Below, one piece after another: positions 43,559 to 53,847 of a stretch of DNA of 61,523 bases. Both the position numbers and the translations under genes were made by a program. The DNA is taken from positions 1 through 61,523 of the forward strand of contig JAJRQO010000041.1 of assembly GCA_024280215.1 (NCBI GenBank), in the 5' to 3' direction. The stretch's first letter is position 1, and each line of letters starts with the position of its first letter. The notes under the pieces were generated by a model. It did no database searches, was not told the DNA's origin, and saw nothing but the letters and a program-made list of their open reading frames with translations. The stretch comes from Candidatus Zixiibacteriota bacterium. Lineage in GTDB: Bacteria; Zixibacteria; MSB-5A5; GN15; FEB-12.

Positions 43559-44302
43559 ATGAATAAGTTCAAATTTATAGCTCTGTCTACGACTATCGCA
43601 ATAATTGTTATGTTGCTTGCTGGCAATTTGTTAGCCCAGCGAAATCAGCTTAACAATCTGATGCGTCAGATTCCTCAGACGACTATCGCCAAAGCAAAAA
43701 CGAACCCATCGATGGTCAAAATCGCCCGTTTACATTATTCTGGCGGTGGAGACTGGTATTGGGGACGTTCGGCGATTCCGAATATGCTCAAATATGCTTA
43801 TGAAAATTCAGATATGTTAATAGATACAATCGAACATGAAATCAAAATCAACGACCCTGAACTTTTTAAATATCCGTTTCTGTTTGCGACAGGGCATGGC
43901 TTGATTTCATTTGAATCTGATGAAATCGAACGGTTGCGTTTGTATCTTTCAAGCGGTGGCTTCTTGTTTGTCAATGATTCCTATGGCATGGAAAAAACAT
44001 TTCTCAAAGAGATGGCGAAGATATTTCCTGAACGAGAAATTGTCGAACTTCCATTTGACCATCCCTTGTATCATTCATTTTATGATTTTCCAAACGGACC
44101 TCCGAAAATTCATGAACACGATAATAAAGCACCGCGTGGATATGCCGTTATTATAAATGGTAAGGCAGTTGTCTACTTTTTGGTCGAGTCCGATATTGGT
44201 GATGGATGGGAAGATGCCGTGGTGCATAATGACCCCGAGGATAAACGGACAGAATCATTTCGTATGGGTTTGAACTTACTTACCTACGCTTTGTTATATT
44301 AA
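43559..44302 (+). CDS. DUF4159 family protein, exported
   Basis: 247 residues from the ATG at 43559 (an upstream in-frame ATG at 43544 adds five residues). A signal-like N-terminus (about 1-28) is followed by 'VKIARLHYSGGGDWYWG', the DUF4159 hallmark, and a conserved 'FATGHGLISFESDEIERLRLYLSSGGFLFVNDSYG'. The fold resembles a glutamine-amidotransferase-like/ThuA-like domain. Such genes sit with DUF4175, MoxR and BatA-type genes in FCB bacteria; here the DUF4175 gene follows after 32 bases. No ribosome site, TATA-like tract directly before the start. Confidence 0.85.
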   Translation: MNKFKFIALSTTIAIIVMLLAGNLLAQRNQLNNLMRQIPQTTIAKAKTNPSMVKIARLHYSGGGDWYWGRSAIPNMLKYAYENSDMLIDTIEHEIKINDPELFKYPFLFATGHGLISFESDEIERLRLYLSSGGFLFVNDSYGMEKTFLKEMAKIFPEREIVELPFDHPLYHSFYDFPNGPPKIHEHDNKAPRGYAVIINGKAVVYFLVESDIGDGWEDAVVHNDPEDKRTESFRMGLNLLTYALLY

Positions 44303-44334
44303 GAAACGATAATTCTTCAACGAAAGAGGACACA

Positions 44335-47300
44335 ATGCAGCAGATTAATTCAGCCCGGGCATTGGTCGAGCGACTTGAAAAAGCATTACTGAAAAAAAGA
44401 ATATTACTATTTGTCTCAGGCTTGTTAACAACGGCAGCTGTTGTGCTGATTGCATCGATACTTCTTTCTTTGATTGCTCTTATTATTGTGTTACCTGTTG
44501 CGGTCAAAATTTCTCTCTTGGGACTCTCGGGAGCGGTAACTATTTATTTTTTCGTGAAGTATGCTCTTAAGAATTTTGTCACAGGTGATATAGATTCACT
44601 CGCCGTTGAGCTTGAGAAAAAACATGCCGAGCTCAAGGGTGTCTTAATAGCAGCGATACAGTTTTCTCGAAGTAAAATCTCGCATGGTTCTTCTGCTGAG
44701 TTAGTAGAAGCGACGATTGCCAAAGCGTTGGTCAAGGCGGAGTCGTTGAATTTTAATGAAGCGATTTCGTTTTATCCGATTATCAAACAAGGGAAACAGT
44801 TGGGTTATACGGTTGTTGTTGCTTTAGCACTTTTAGTTTTTGTACCAGGTCTGTTTTCATATTCGTATGAAGTCTATTCGCACATTGATGAAGTCGTCAC
44901 GCCTCCGATTGAATACAAACTTGAAGCATCGCTTGGTTCGACCGAATGGGTCAAGTATAAAGATATAAAAATCGGTGCCTCACTTTTTGGTGGAGAACTT
45001 CCTAAACAAGCGACAATCCATCATCGCTTAGCTGGTGGTGATTGGCAACAAACTATAATTGATTTACGAAATGAAAAACATTATTTCACAGAGATTGGTG
45101 ATTCAGTTTTGTTTGGTACAACCTTACGCCAGATAAATAAATCATTTGATTATTATATCGAAGCGGGTCGTGTGAAAACTGATGTCTTCTCTGTCGATGT
45201 TGTTGACCGTCCAAGAGTTGAAGCGATGAAACTTTCAATTTTTTATCCCGAATATTCCAAACTTCCACCGACTACGATAGATGAAAATAACGGTACTTTC
45301 TCAGCTCTTTTTGGGTCTCGGGTTAATCTAAAGATTGAAACAAATCTTGAGGTTGAAACTGCTGAACTCATTTTTTCCGATTCAAGCAGGCTCCCAATCT
45401 CATTAGAAAATAAAATCGGCGAGGTCTCGCTCAAAATTGATAAGTCGCAGTCATATCATATTCGTCTGCGAGATCATCTCGGTGAGAAGAACCCTGACCC
45501 GATTGAGTACTATATTACAGCAGTTGCCGATGAGTTTCCATCTATTGATGTAATACGTCCTGGTTTTGATGTCAATCTTTCTGACCAGATGATTCTTCCA
45601 GTAAAGTTGCATATTTTTGATGACTACGGATTTTCTTCGCTTGTTATGAAATATTCTGTGGTACAGAGAGAACAATTAGCAGAAGAAAATGTCGCTGTCC
45701 TACATTTTTCAGAAAATATAAAAACTGAAGGTGAAGTCGAGTTTAACTGGGATATTGATCAACTGCATTTGTTCCCTGGTGACTACGTAATCTATTCATT
45801 TGAAATTGCTGACAATGATATGGTCTCGGGTCCAAAAATTAGTAAGTCTCGTCAGTATATCGCACGCCTTCCATCACTTGAAGAAATTATTTCACAAACG
45901 GAAGAGTCTAATATTGAGCGTATTGATGAAACAAAAAAGATTTTGAAAACTGGTAAAGAGCTTTCTGAGCGTCTTGATAAAATTAGTCGGAAAATGAAAG
46001 CAGAATCAAAGTCACCTCATAAAGCAAATTGGCAAAACCAAAAAGAGCTTGAATCAATTGCTGAGAAAAATGCCGAGATGGTCAAAGAGATTGAAAAAGT
46101 TGCTCAGCAGATGAACAAAGCGGTTGATGATTTAAACGAAAAGTCATTGATGAGCCGTGAAGTACTTGAGAAAATGGCACAAATTCAAAAGCTCTATCAA
46201 GAGATTGCTACTCCTGAGATGAAAAAAGCACAACAGGAGATGATGGAAGCACTCAAAAATATGGATCAGGACAAGCTGGAGAAGGCATTAAAAGATTTTA
46301 AAATGTCACAGGAAGAATTGCTTAAACGTCTTGAACGGACAATGGCACTATTGAAGAAAATGCAACTTGAACAAAAGATGGAAGCGATGGTTCGCAAAGC
46401 AGAAGAACTTCTTCGCAAGCAGGAAGAGGTGAACAGTAAGACCGATGAGTCCGACAAATCATCATTACCTAAGCTTGCATCTCAAGAGAAGGATGTTCAA
46501 AAAGAGCTTCAAGATTTAAAAGATGAACTGCAAGAGCTTCAGAAGATGTCTCAAGATGCGAAGATGGAAAAATCTGAAGAGTTGAAAAAGTTTTCTAAAG
46601 CACTCAAAAATAATGATGCTAAAAAAGATATGCAGGAGATGCAGAAATCTCTGAAGTCTCAAAAAAAGAATGATGCCTTTGATCAGGGTAAACAAGCAGA
46701 GAAAAAACTTGCAAAGATGCTTGATGAGATGCAACAGCAGTTGATGGCTATGCAGGGAGGCGATAAAGAAAAAATTAAAAAAGCGTTTTCCGATGCTATC
46801 GATGACGCAAATTATCTCTCGAAAAAGCAGGAACAACTTTTTGCCGAAGCGGCAGTTTCTCAGCACCAAACTCTTATGATGCGAGACATCGCAGCCAAGC
46901 AGCAAGATTTACTTTCATCTTGTAACGGATTAAAGAACCGAATTTCTGACTTAGCAAAAGAGTCGCCATTTGTTGCGGCTGAAATCAATAAACTTTTAGA
47001 GGATAGTTTTTCTCAAATGGAATTTGCTATGCAACAGTTTGACGACAAAAAACGAACTCAGGCAATGAAAGACCAACGTGGTGCAATGGAAAAACTTAAT
47101 AAAACATCACTTCGTCTTATGGAGTCAATGGATAAACAAAAGCAATGTGACAAGGGTGGTAGTTGTGATAAGAATACTGGTAACATGCAGTCACTCTCTG
47201 ATAAACAAAAAAAATTAAACAAAAAGACCAAAGGTCAATGTGAAAAACCTGGCGGTCAAAATCCAAAACCAGGTGAGGGCAAAGGTGGTCGTCAGTCACT

Positions 47301-47748
47301 TGAACGCCTGGCTGGTGAACAAGCAGGAATACGGAAATCACTTGAGGAATTAGCACGCGAATTTGGTGGTTCACGTCAAATTATGGGAAGGCTTGATGAT
47401 ATCGGGAACGAAATGAAAAAAGTCGAAGAGGCTCTTTTAAATGGTGAGACTGGTGAAGATCTTACTCAACGTCAGTTGAAAATATTTTCTCGGATGCTTG
47501 AAGCGTCCCGTTCGCTTTACAAAAAAGATTTTTCTGAACAACGTCAGGCAAAATCTGCTTTGACGACCCTGATGTATATGCCACCTGAATTGTCATCCGA
47601 TATTCTAAATGATGATTTAAAATTAGAAGACCGTTTAAAAAAATATTTAGGTGATGATTATCCTAAACAATATGAAGAACAAATTAAAGCATATTTTAAG
47701 GCACTTCTGAAAATTGAAGCATCACAAAAATTAGAGATTGGACAATAG
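44335..47748 (+). CDS. DUF4175 family membrane-anchored coiled-coil protein
   Basis: 1137 residues. Two membrane helices near 23-45 and 46-75, a third near 163-185, then a beta-rich region (about 190-510). A very long charged coiled-coil (about 530-1000; runs such as 'EELLRKQEEVNSK' and 'KNDAKKDMQEMQKSLKSQKK') follows, then a Lys/Gly-rich spacer ('KGQCEKPGGQNPKPGEGKGG') and a helical C-terminus. DUF4175 proteins are large FCB-type envelope proteins of uncertain job, often beside MoxR/BatA modules. Co-transcribed with its two neighbours. Confidence 0.8.
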   Translation: MQQINSARALVERLEKALLKKRILLFVSGLLTTAAVVLIASILLSLIALIIVLPVAVKISLLGLSGAVTIYFFVKYALKNFVTGDIDSLAVELEKKHAELKGVLIAAIQFSRSKISHGSSAELVEATIAKALVKAESLNFNEAISFYPIIKQGKQLGYTVVVALALLVFVPGLFSYSYEVYSHIDEVVTPPIEYKLEASLGSTEWVKYKDIKIGASLFGGELPKQATIHHRLAGGDWQQTIIDLRNEKHYFTEIGDSVLFGTTLRQINKSFDYYIEAGRVKTDVFSVDVVDRPRVEAMKLSIFYPEYSKLPPTTIDENNGTFSALFGSRVNLKIETNLEVETAELIFSDSSRLPISLENKIGEVSLKIDKSQSYHIRLRDHLGEKNPDPIEYYITAVADEFPSIDVIRPGFDVNLSDQMILPVKLHIFDDYGFSSLVMKYSVVQREQLAEENVAVLHFSENIKTEGEVEFNWDIDQLHLFPGDYVIYSFEIADNDMVSGPKISKSRQYIARLPSLEEIISQTEESNIERIDETKKILKTGKELSERLDKISRKMKAESKSPHKANWQNQKELESIAEKNAEMVKEIEKVAQQMNKAVDDLNEKSLMSREVLEKMAQIQKLYQEIATPEMKKAQQEMMEALKNMDQDKLEKALKDFKMSQEELLKRLERTMALLKKMQLEQKMEAMVRKAEELLRKQEEVNSKTDESDKSSLPKLASQEKDVQKELQDLKDELQELQKMSQDAKMEKSEELKKFSKALKNNDAKKDMQEMQKSLKSQKKNDAFDQGKQAEKKLAKMLDEMQQQLMAMQGGDKEKIKKAFSDAIDDANYLSKKQEQLFAEAAVSQHQTLMMRDIAAKQQDLLSSCNGLKNRISDLAKESPFVAAEINKLLEDSFSQMEFAMQQFDDKKRTQAMKDQRGAMEKLNKTSLRLMESMDKQKQCDKGGSCDKNTGNMQSLSDKQKKLNKKTKGQCEKPGGQNPKPGEGKGGRQSLERLAGEQAGIRKSLEELAREFGGSRQIMGRLDDIGNEMKKVEEALLNGETGEDLTQRQLKIFSRMLEASRSLYKKDFSEQRQAKSALTTLMYMPPELSSDILNDDLKLEDRLKKYLGDDYPKQYEEQIKAYFKALLKIEASQKLEIGQ

Positions 47749-47753
47749 ACAGT

Positions 47754-49610
47754 ATGTTCAAACAAGTTTTATACTCTTTATTGTTTTTTTGTCTGGTCGC
47801 ATCTGTTACTATTGCTGCTGAAAAAAAGAAAGAGCCAGACCAGCTCTTTCAAGAGCAGCTTCTTAATCCACAGGCTGTGGATTTAGATTTTCGTCGAAAA
47901 ATATTGTTTGCCCGCAAACTTATCTCAGAACGAAATTATGAAGGTGCGGCGAGTTTTATAGAAGTTCTTTACGAGGAAGATGCCAGTAATCAAATAGTTA
48001 TTAATTTATTGCGACAATGTTATACTCAGCTTAAGCTCTATTTTAAGTTAGAATCAATTATTAAGTTACAAATTGCATCTCAACCATCCAATATAGGCTT
48101 TCATCTTTCGCTTGCCGAGGTTGTAGCAAAGCAGGGGAGAATTGATGAAGCACGAAGGCATTATAAAAAGGCGGTTTCACTGATAGATGGGACTAATAGG
48201 GTTCGCTATCAATTAGTAGTTCAATCGATGCTCAATAATAGTTTAGAAACAGAAGCGGAAAAATATATTATTGCGTGGCGAAAAGAATCATCAGACAAAA
48301 CTCTTTTAGGGGAACAGCTTGGTCAGATTTATGAACGAAAAAAAGAATACAAAAAAGCTTTAGACCAATATTATCCATTGCTCGCTGATACAACTCGAGT
48401 CGGCAACAATGTCGAAAGAGAAATTGTTGAGCTACTTCTTTTTGAAGATTCCTCTCCAATAACGGAAGCATATCTTGTAGAGCAAAATAAGAATAATATT
48501 AATTCACGTGCAGTCAAAATACTATCGATGCACTATATCCGCACGGGTCAACTCGATAAATCTTTTGCCTATACTAAACTCCGAGATTCTTTACATGAAA
48601 AAAATGGAAATTCTCTGATTTCATATATGCAGACATGTAAACGTGAGAAGTTATATGACGAAATGCTTCGTATGGGTGACTATCTTTTATCTCAATATCA
48701 ACAACCTGCTATCCAAGCTCGTGCGAAGTTCCTTATTGCTGATGCTCAAACACAATTGGAGCAGTATGAAAAATCTCAACAAACTTATACTGAGATTTTT
48801 TCCTTAGTAAAATCCTCACGGGAAAAAGCTGATGCATTGTATCATATTGCGAAAATATATCAAAATAATTTGAATGAAATTGATTCGGCGTTATATTATT
48901 ATGACTCTCTTATTACTCATTATAAAACAGGTTTGAATTATATGCGTGCGATGGTTGATGTGCCGTATTGTTATATTCAAAAAGGTGAGTTGCAAAGAGC
49001 AAAAGAAATCTTTTTGTCATTTGAAAAACAACGATTTAATATCGACATCAAAGAGAAAATTTTGTTCCAACTTGCTCAGGTTTTGTTTTTTGAAAACAAG
49101 ATCGATTCCTGCAAAACACTTCTGTCCAAAATACTTGTTAATTTCCCAACTGGGTTTTATGTCAATGATGCTTTGTCGCTTTTGAAAATTTTACAAAGTG
49201 GGGAAGATAACACAAATATTTTAAAGTTATATGCATCGGCGATGCTTTTTGAAATTCAAAAAGATGATGTTTCGACGCTTGCAACTTATAATAAAATTAT
49301 AGATGATGAGTCAAAGGTGTTAGCAGATTTTGCAATGTATCAGCTTATTGGTATATATGTCAAGCAAGCAGATTTTGTTCATGCGATTGAAGCGATAGAT
49401 AAGATGGAAACATTGTTTGGTGAATCATATTACTTACCATTTGCATTAAAACAAAAAGCGGATATTATGGTTTCTGATTCTAAAAAAACAGATGAAGCAT
49501 ATAAAATTTACCGACAACTGCTTCTAAACTATCCGAACTATCCATTTATTACAGAAGTTCGCGACTTGCTTCGTTCTGCTCCAAATAATAATTCTGAAAC
49601 TACTTCTTAG
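47754..49610 (+). CDS. TPR-repeat periplasmic protein
   Basis: 618 residues with a signal peptide (about 1-22, ends 'SVTIAAEKK'). About ten TPR-like helix pairs, e.g. 'AGFIEVLYEEDASNQIVIN', 'IDEARRHYKKAVSLIDG', 'YEKSQQTYTEIFSLVK', 'NEIDSALYYYDSLITHYKTG'. Starts 5 bases after the DUF4175 gene. It likely scaffolds the DUF4159/DUF4175 system in the periplasm. Its stop overlaps the end of the small convergent gene by 4 bases. Confidence 0.85.
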   Translation: MFKQVLYSLLFFCLVASVTIAAEKKKEPDQLFQEQLLNPQAVDLDFRRKILFARKLISERNYEGAASFIEVLYEEDASNQIVINLLRQCYTQLKLYFKLESIIKLQIASQPSNIGFHLSLAEVVAKQGRIDEARRHYKKAVSLIDGTNRVRYQLVVQSMLNNSLETEAEKYIIAWRKESSDKTLLGEQLGQIYERKKEYKKALDQYYPLLADTTRVGNNVEREIVELLLFEDSSPITEAYLVEQNKNNINSRAVKILSMHYIRTGQLDKSFAYTKLRDSLHEKNGNSLISYMQTCKREKLYDEMLRMGDYLLSQYQQPAIQARAKFLIADAQTQLEQYEKSQQTYTEIFSLVKSSREKADALYHIAKIYQNNLNEIDSALYYYDSLITHYKTGLNYMRAMVDVPYCYIQKGELQRAKEIFLSFEKQRFNIDIKEKILFQLAQVLFFENKIDSCKTLLSKILVNFPTGFYVNDALSLLKILQSGEDNTNILKLYASAMLFEIQKDDVSTLATYNKIIDDESKVLADFAMYQLIGIYVKQADFVHAIEAIDKMETLFGESYYLPFALKQKADIMVSDSKKTDEAYKIYRQLLLNYPNYPFITEVRDLLRSAPNNNSETTS

Positions 49611-49855
49611 AACTGATCGATTTTCTTTTTTGACAATTCCAAATTTTTAACCTGTTGTTCTAATTTGAATATACGTTCTTCAGAGTGCTCCGATTTTTTC
49701 TCTTTCATCTTAGTTGTCGTACGCACTAAAAGAGCCATCGAAACCAACATGAATAAAACAGAGTTCACTTTTCTAAATATGTCCCCCATATTGAAAATCG
49801 AATCTAAAAAGGCTAAAATTCCCAGACCAAATAAAACTCCGCACCATAGAAACAT
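49607..49855 (-). CDS. Small two-helix membrane protein with coiled-coil tail
   Basis: 82 residues, with GAGGT 7 bases before the ATG at 49855. Two hydrophobic stretches (about 1-20 and 30-47) followed by a basic, then coiled-coil tail ('HSEERIFKLEQQVKNLELSKKK'). No family recognised. It converges on the TPR gene. Confidence 0.55.
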   Translation of the reverse strand: MFLWCGVLFGLGILAFLDSIFNMGDIFRKVNSVLFMLVSMALLVRTTTKMKEKKSEHSEERIFKLEQQVKNLELSKKKIDQF

Positions 49856-50012
49856 AAGTTACCTCAACGATTTAGGTTTACGAGAAAAAATAAAAACGTT
49901 GTGAATCAGCCAAGATGTGTTATATTTTCTCTTCAATTTCAAAATAATTTGAGTCTTTAGTATAATAGTCGGTATAAAGAGAAGCCGCTTTAGCAAGGAG
50001 AAATAGATAATA

Positions 50013-52745
50013 ATGAATCATTCTGTAAATAATTTTGACAAAACCAATGCATTTATTGCAGCTGGGGTCTATATCGTAGCCTTTATTGTCTATGCCATGA
50101 CAGTTCAGCCGACATTCTCATTCTGGGATTGTGGCGAATTCATCGCCTCATCGAAAATATTAGGAATTCCACATCCTCCTGGTACACCTCTTTATATTCT
50201 CATTGGTCGGATAGCTTCTGTTATTCCGTTTGTAGAAGATATCTCGTTGCGAGTTAACTACTTATCTGTTATTTTCTCTGCCTTTACAGCGATGTTTAGT
50301 TATCTGCTGACAGTTCGGGTGGTTAGATATTTCTTTACTGACAAAGTAAAATCATCAATTAACTCGTATATCACCTATATTGGTGGTATCACTGGAGCCT
50401 TCTTTGTTGCTTTTTCTCAAACAAACTGGGCAAACTCTGTTGAAGCAGAAGTGTATGGTCTCGGCTTAGCTCTTTCTGTATTGTTGGTGTGGATGGCTTT
50501 GGTTTATTTTGAACATAGAGGGACTTCCTATGCTGCCAAAATTATGGTCTTGGCATTTTATACTGCTCTGCTTGGAGTTGGCGTTCATATGACTGTCTTC
50601 TTGGTTGTACCTGTTTGTTCGATTTTCTTCCTTTTGAAAAAAGAAGCAACCAATCGTGATTGGTTAGTCGTTTGTGGATTTTTGATTGCTGAACTGTTGA
50701 TGATTATGTTTTTCTCTCAAATGGGTAACGCTGAATCTGCTGGAACGATGTTTAAATTTATTTCTGGAATTTTGGCTTTAGTTGTTGTTGGCTTGGTATA
50801 CAAAAAAATCAACTGGGCATTGCTGATTGCGATTGCATCAGTCTCGACGGTAATGATGTCATTTTCTTTGTATTTTAAGGCAGTTCCGATTACAATTCTT
50901 ATTCTGCTTGTCTTAGGTTATTTCTCTGAAAAAAATAAATGGTACCTCCAATGGAAAAACGCTCTTATGATTGTAATGATTGCTGTTATTGGGGTATCAG
51001 TTCATATGTATATTCCGATTCGTTCTGAAATGAATCCTCGTATCGACGAAAATAATCCATCACGTGACTGGACTACATTTGTAAACTTTTTAGACCGTAA
51101 ACAATATGGACAGGTTTCGATGATTGACCGTATGTTCAACCGTCGCGGTGCTTGGGAAAACCAACTTGGTCGACATCCTCATATGGGCTTCTGGTCTTAC
51201 TTTGAGGAACAATATTCAAAAGGTGGAAATAACTTTATTCCATTTTTGGTACTTGGTCTCATAGGACTTATCGCAGCAATTCGTAAACGACTCGAGATAG
51301 GATTACCATTTTTTACCCTCTTCTTACTCTGTTCACTCGGGTTGGTGTTGTATATGAATTTTGCCGATGGGACGATGTATAATCCGATGACGCAGGATGC
51401 CTATTTGGAGGTGCGTAATCGAGATTATTTCTTTACGCCTGCCTTTGTCTTCTTTGGCATTGCGATGGGTATAGGGCTTTCAACGATACTTCTGACAGTG
51501 AAAGAGAAGCTGGCTGCTTCTGGAGAGTCAAAAATGAAGATGGCGGTCTATGCGACTTCACTTTTAGTCTTTTTACCTGTAGTAACTTTAGCACATAATT
51601 ATCATACAAATGACCGTTCTGAAAATTATATCCCTTATTTGTATGCGAAAAATTTATTGGATACATGCGAAAAGGATGCCATTTTGTTTACCTCTGGTGA
51701 CAATGATACATTTCCTCTTTGGTGTTTACAAGAAGTATATGAGTACCGCAAAGATGTTGTTGTTGTCAATCTCTCTTTGTTAAATACGGATTGGTATACC
51801 GAGCAGATGAAAAACAGATACGGCGTCCCGATTTCATTGAGTGATGACCAGATACTCTGGCATCAGCGTGACAGAGGTGACGGCGTGATTGTCTCAATGC
51901 CAAAAGAACCATTCATCGACAGACCTCGTAAACGAAGAGCGTATCTAACACCAAGTATGTATGGTGGGCAGTTGGTTAAAGTACAGGATATGATGATGGA
52001 TGAAATTGTTATTGAGAATAAATGGAAACGTCCAATTTATTTTAGTTCACCTCCGTATGCTGCGTCACCATTAAAACTGAGAGATAGAATCGCTGCTCAT
52101 GGTTTGCTTTATAAACTTGAAAAAAATCCAGTTGAAAATCTTATTGATTCAGAAATTGGTTTTGATAACTATATGAATAAATATGAGTTTGCTGGATATG
52201 AAAGTTCGGAAGTGTATCGTGATGAAAATGCGACTGGTGTTTTTCTATCGGTTGGTGTCAATGCTATTCGTGTCTATGATGATATGATACGAAAGGGTGA
52301 TACGACACGTGCGGTACAGATTGCTGAAAAGCTTATTGATGTCTATCCTGAATATTGGCAGACTTATATTTTGCTTGCCGATGTCTATGACAAACAAGGT
52401 GACTCCGCAAAAGCGGGTGGCTTGCTTTATAAGATGCATGATACCTTGGAGGTCTTCTTGGAAAGTAATCCTCAAAATATCTTCTATATGCAGGATTTAG
52501 GTTTGGCGAAAATTCAGTTAGGTGATTGGGAAAAAGATCAAGCAAAAAAAGATGAAGGCTTGAATCTGCTTTGGCGTGGTTTCCGAGGAAATCCAAATAG
52601 TAACTATGCTTTCCGTAAACTGATTACCGCTCTTTCTCAAAACGGTCGTTCTATCGAAATGGTTGAGGCTGCCAAGCTGTTTGGCAATTATAAAATAAAT
52701 CAGGGTGACCCTATTTATCAACAAATCATGGGTATTGGTAGATAA
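50013..52745 (+). CDS. DUF2723 family membrane protein with TPR tail (glycosyltransferase-like)
   Basis: 910 residues. About 13 membrane helices in the N-terminal two thirds, beginning with the DUF2723 signature 'TFSFWDCGEFIASSKILGIPHPPGTPLYIL' region; D39 and E42 are the acidic pair expected in GT-C-like enzymes. A large soluble domain (about 540-720) and C-terminal TPR-like helices (about 745-900) follow. The family resembles protein O-mannosyltransferases and is common in FCB bacteria. An envelope glycosylation role is inferred. Preceded by AGGAG, followed by a strong terminator. Confidence 0.88.
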   Translation: MNHSVNNFDKTNAFIAAGVYIVAFIVYAMTVQPTFSFWDCGEFIASSKILGIPHPPGTPLYILIGRIASVIPFVEDISLRVNYLSVIFSAFTAMFSYLLTVRVVRYFFTDKVKSSINSYITYIGGITGAFFVAFSQTNWANSVEAEVYGLGLALSVLLVWMALVYFEHRGTSYAAKIMVLAFYTALLGVGVHMTVFLVVPVCSIFFLLKKEATNRDWLVVCGFLIAELLMIMFFSQMGNAESAGTMFKFISGILALVVVGLVYKKINWALLIAIASVSTVMMSFSLYFKAVPITILILLVLGYFSEKNKWYLQWKNALMIVMIAVIGVSVHMYIPIRSEMNPRIDENNPSRDWTTFVNFLDRKQYGQVSMIDRMFNRRGAWENQLGRHPHMGFWSYFEEQYSKGGNNFIPFLVLGLIGLIAAIRKRLEIGLPFFTLFLLCSLGLVLYMNFADGTMYNPMTQDAYLEVRNRDYFFTPAFVFFGIAMGIGLSTILLTVKEKLAASGESKMKMAVYATSLLVFLPVVTLAHNYHTNDRSENYIPYLYAKNLLDTCEKDAILFTSGDNDTFPLWCLQEVYEYRKDVVVVNLSLLNTDWYTEQMKNRYGVPISLSDDQILWHQRDRGDGVIVSMPKEPFIDRPRKRRAYLTPSMYGGQLVKVQDMMMDEIVIENKWKRPIYFSSPPYAASPLKLRDRIAAHGLLYKLEKNPVENLIDSEIGFDNYMNKYEFAGYESSEVYRDENATGVFLSVGVNAIRVYDDMIRKGDTTRAVQIAEKLIDVYPEYWQTYILLADVYDKQGDSAKAGGLLYKMHDTLEVFLESNPQNIFYMQDLGLAKIQLGDWEKDQAKKDEGLNLLWRGFRGNPNSNYAFRKLITALSQNGRSIEMVEAAKLFGNYKINQGDPIYQQIMGIGR

Positions 52746-52778
52746 TAATTTTAGTATATAGAATTTAATATTAGATAT

Positions 52779-52806
52779 AAAAAAACCCGCATGTGCGGGT
52801 TTTTTT
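52779..52806. terminator. Bidirectional intrinsic terminator
   Basis: AACCCGCA/TGCGGGTT hairpin with A-run before and T-run after, placed between the DUF2723 gene (+) and the STAS gene (-). It can end both transcripts. Confidence 0.9.
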
Positions 52807-52823
52807 ATGATAGCTAATAAATT

Positions 52824-53159
52824 TTAACTATAAGATTTTATAGCTTCATCTCGTGAATCATAATGTTCAAAGACAGTAATCAAACGAGTGATTGTCAGAA
52901 TTGATTCAATCTTATCAATGTTAGCAAGAACCAAACGACCACCGCCATTTTTGACTGTTGTTAATGCCGAAATAAGCATACCAAGACCAACTGAATTCAT
53001 CCAGTCAACAGCAGCTAAATCTACACATATATTCTTTTTATTGAGCTGCATATATTCATGAATTTTCCCATGAAACATAGTGGTTTCATCACCACCCATG
53101 ATTTTCCCAGAGACTTCTAATACAACAACATCATTTTCGATAAAGTCTGAAAATTTCAT
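52824..53159 (-). CDS. STAS-domain anti-anti-sigma factor antagonist
   Basis: 111 residues, single STAS domain. The phosphorylatable Ser is S56 in 'VDWMNSVGLGMLISAL'. Such proteins release a sigma factor or other partner when dephosphorylated. No anti-sigma kinase or sigma gene is adjacent. RBS AAAGG before the ATG. Confidence 0.9.
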   Translation of the reverse strand: MKFSDFIENDVVVLEVSGKIMGGDETTMFHGKIHEYMQLNKKNICVDLAAVDWMNSVGLGMLISALTTVKNGGGRLVLANIDKIESILTITRLITVFEHYDSRDEAIKSYS

Positions 53160-53314
53160 CTAAATACCTTTTATTTGAAGTTTATATTTCCTGTTTGTAG
53201 TTTGTTCTACGTAAAATGATGATTTGAGTTGCAAAAAGCAAGCAAATTCTCTTTATAGAAATTCTATATCGAGGATATCTCAAAGATATATAGATTATTG
53301 CCGATATATGCTTT

Positions 53315-53803
53315 ATGATACGAAACGGACTATTCATATTCATTATGACGCTCTTTTTGGGTTGTTCTTCCAATGTTGAGACGATTAAATTGGAGTTTTT
53401 GCCAAGTTATCAGAAGATTTCTGAAATATCTCCTGAATCATATCTTCAAATTGCAAAAGAGCAATTTAATAATAAACAATATGATTCGGTTTTAGTCTAC
53501 TGTCATAAATCGTATGCTCAAGATTCTCAGAATTGGGAATTGTTTTATTTGTATGGACTTACTGCGACAGCATTGTCAGAATTTCATGTTGCTGAGAATT
53601 ATCTTTATAAGGCACTCAAGATTTGTAATTCCGAGTCTACTAACCGAGCAAAAATATATTTTGCTCTTGGTGAAAATAACGATAAAGATCGAAATTTTCG
53701 CTCAGCAAAACAGAATTTTATGATGGTAATACAATTAGATTCAGGTTCTCAATTGGCTCAGAGAGCTTCACAAAAAATTCAATTTCTTTCTCAAATCAAT
53801 TAA
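53315..53803 (+). CDS. Small TPR lipoprotein
   Basis: 162 residues. Lipoprotein signal with lipobox FLGC at residue 17. TPR-like helix pairs from about 40 ('PESYLQIAKEQFNNKQYDSVLVYCHKSY', 'VAENYLYKALKICNS', 'FRSAKQNFMMVIQLDSG'). No ribosome site; the start is close to a TATA-like tract, possibly leaderless. It may be an outer-membrane assembly or scaffold lipoprotein (BamD-like size, but too few repeats to assign). Confidence 0.75.
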   Translation: MIRNGLFIFIMTLFLGCSSNVETIKLEFLPSYQKISEISPESYLQIAKEQFNNKQYDSVLVYCHKSYAQDSQNWELFYLYGLTATALSEFHVAENYLYKALKICNSESTNRAKIYFALGENNDKDRNFRSAKQNFMMVIQLDSGSQLAQRASQKIQFLSQIN

Positions 53804-53847
53804 TAATTAAAACTGTATTTTTCATTTTTATTATATCATATTAAAAT

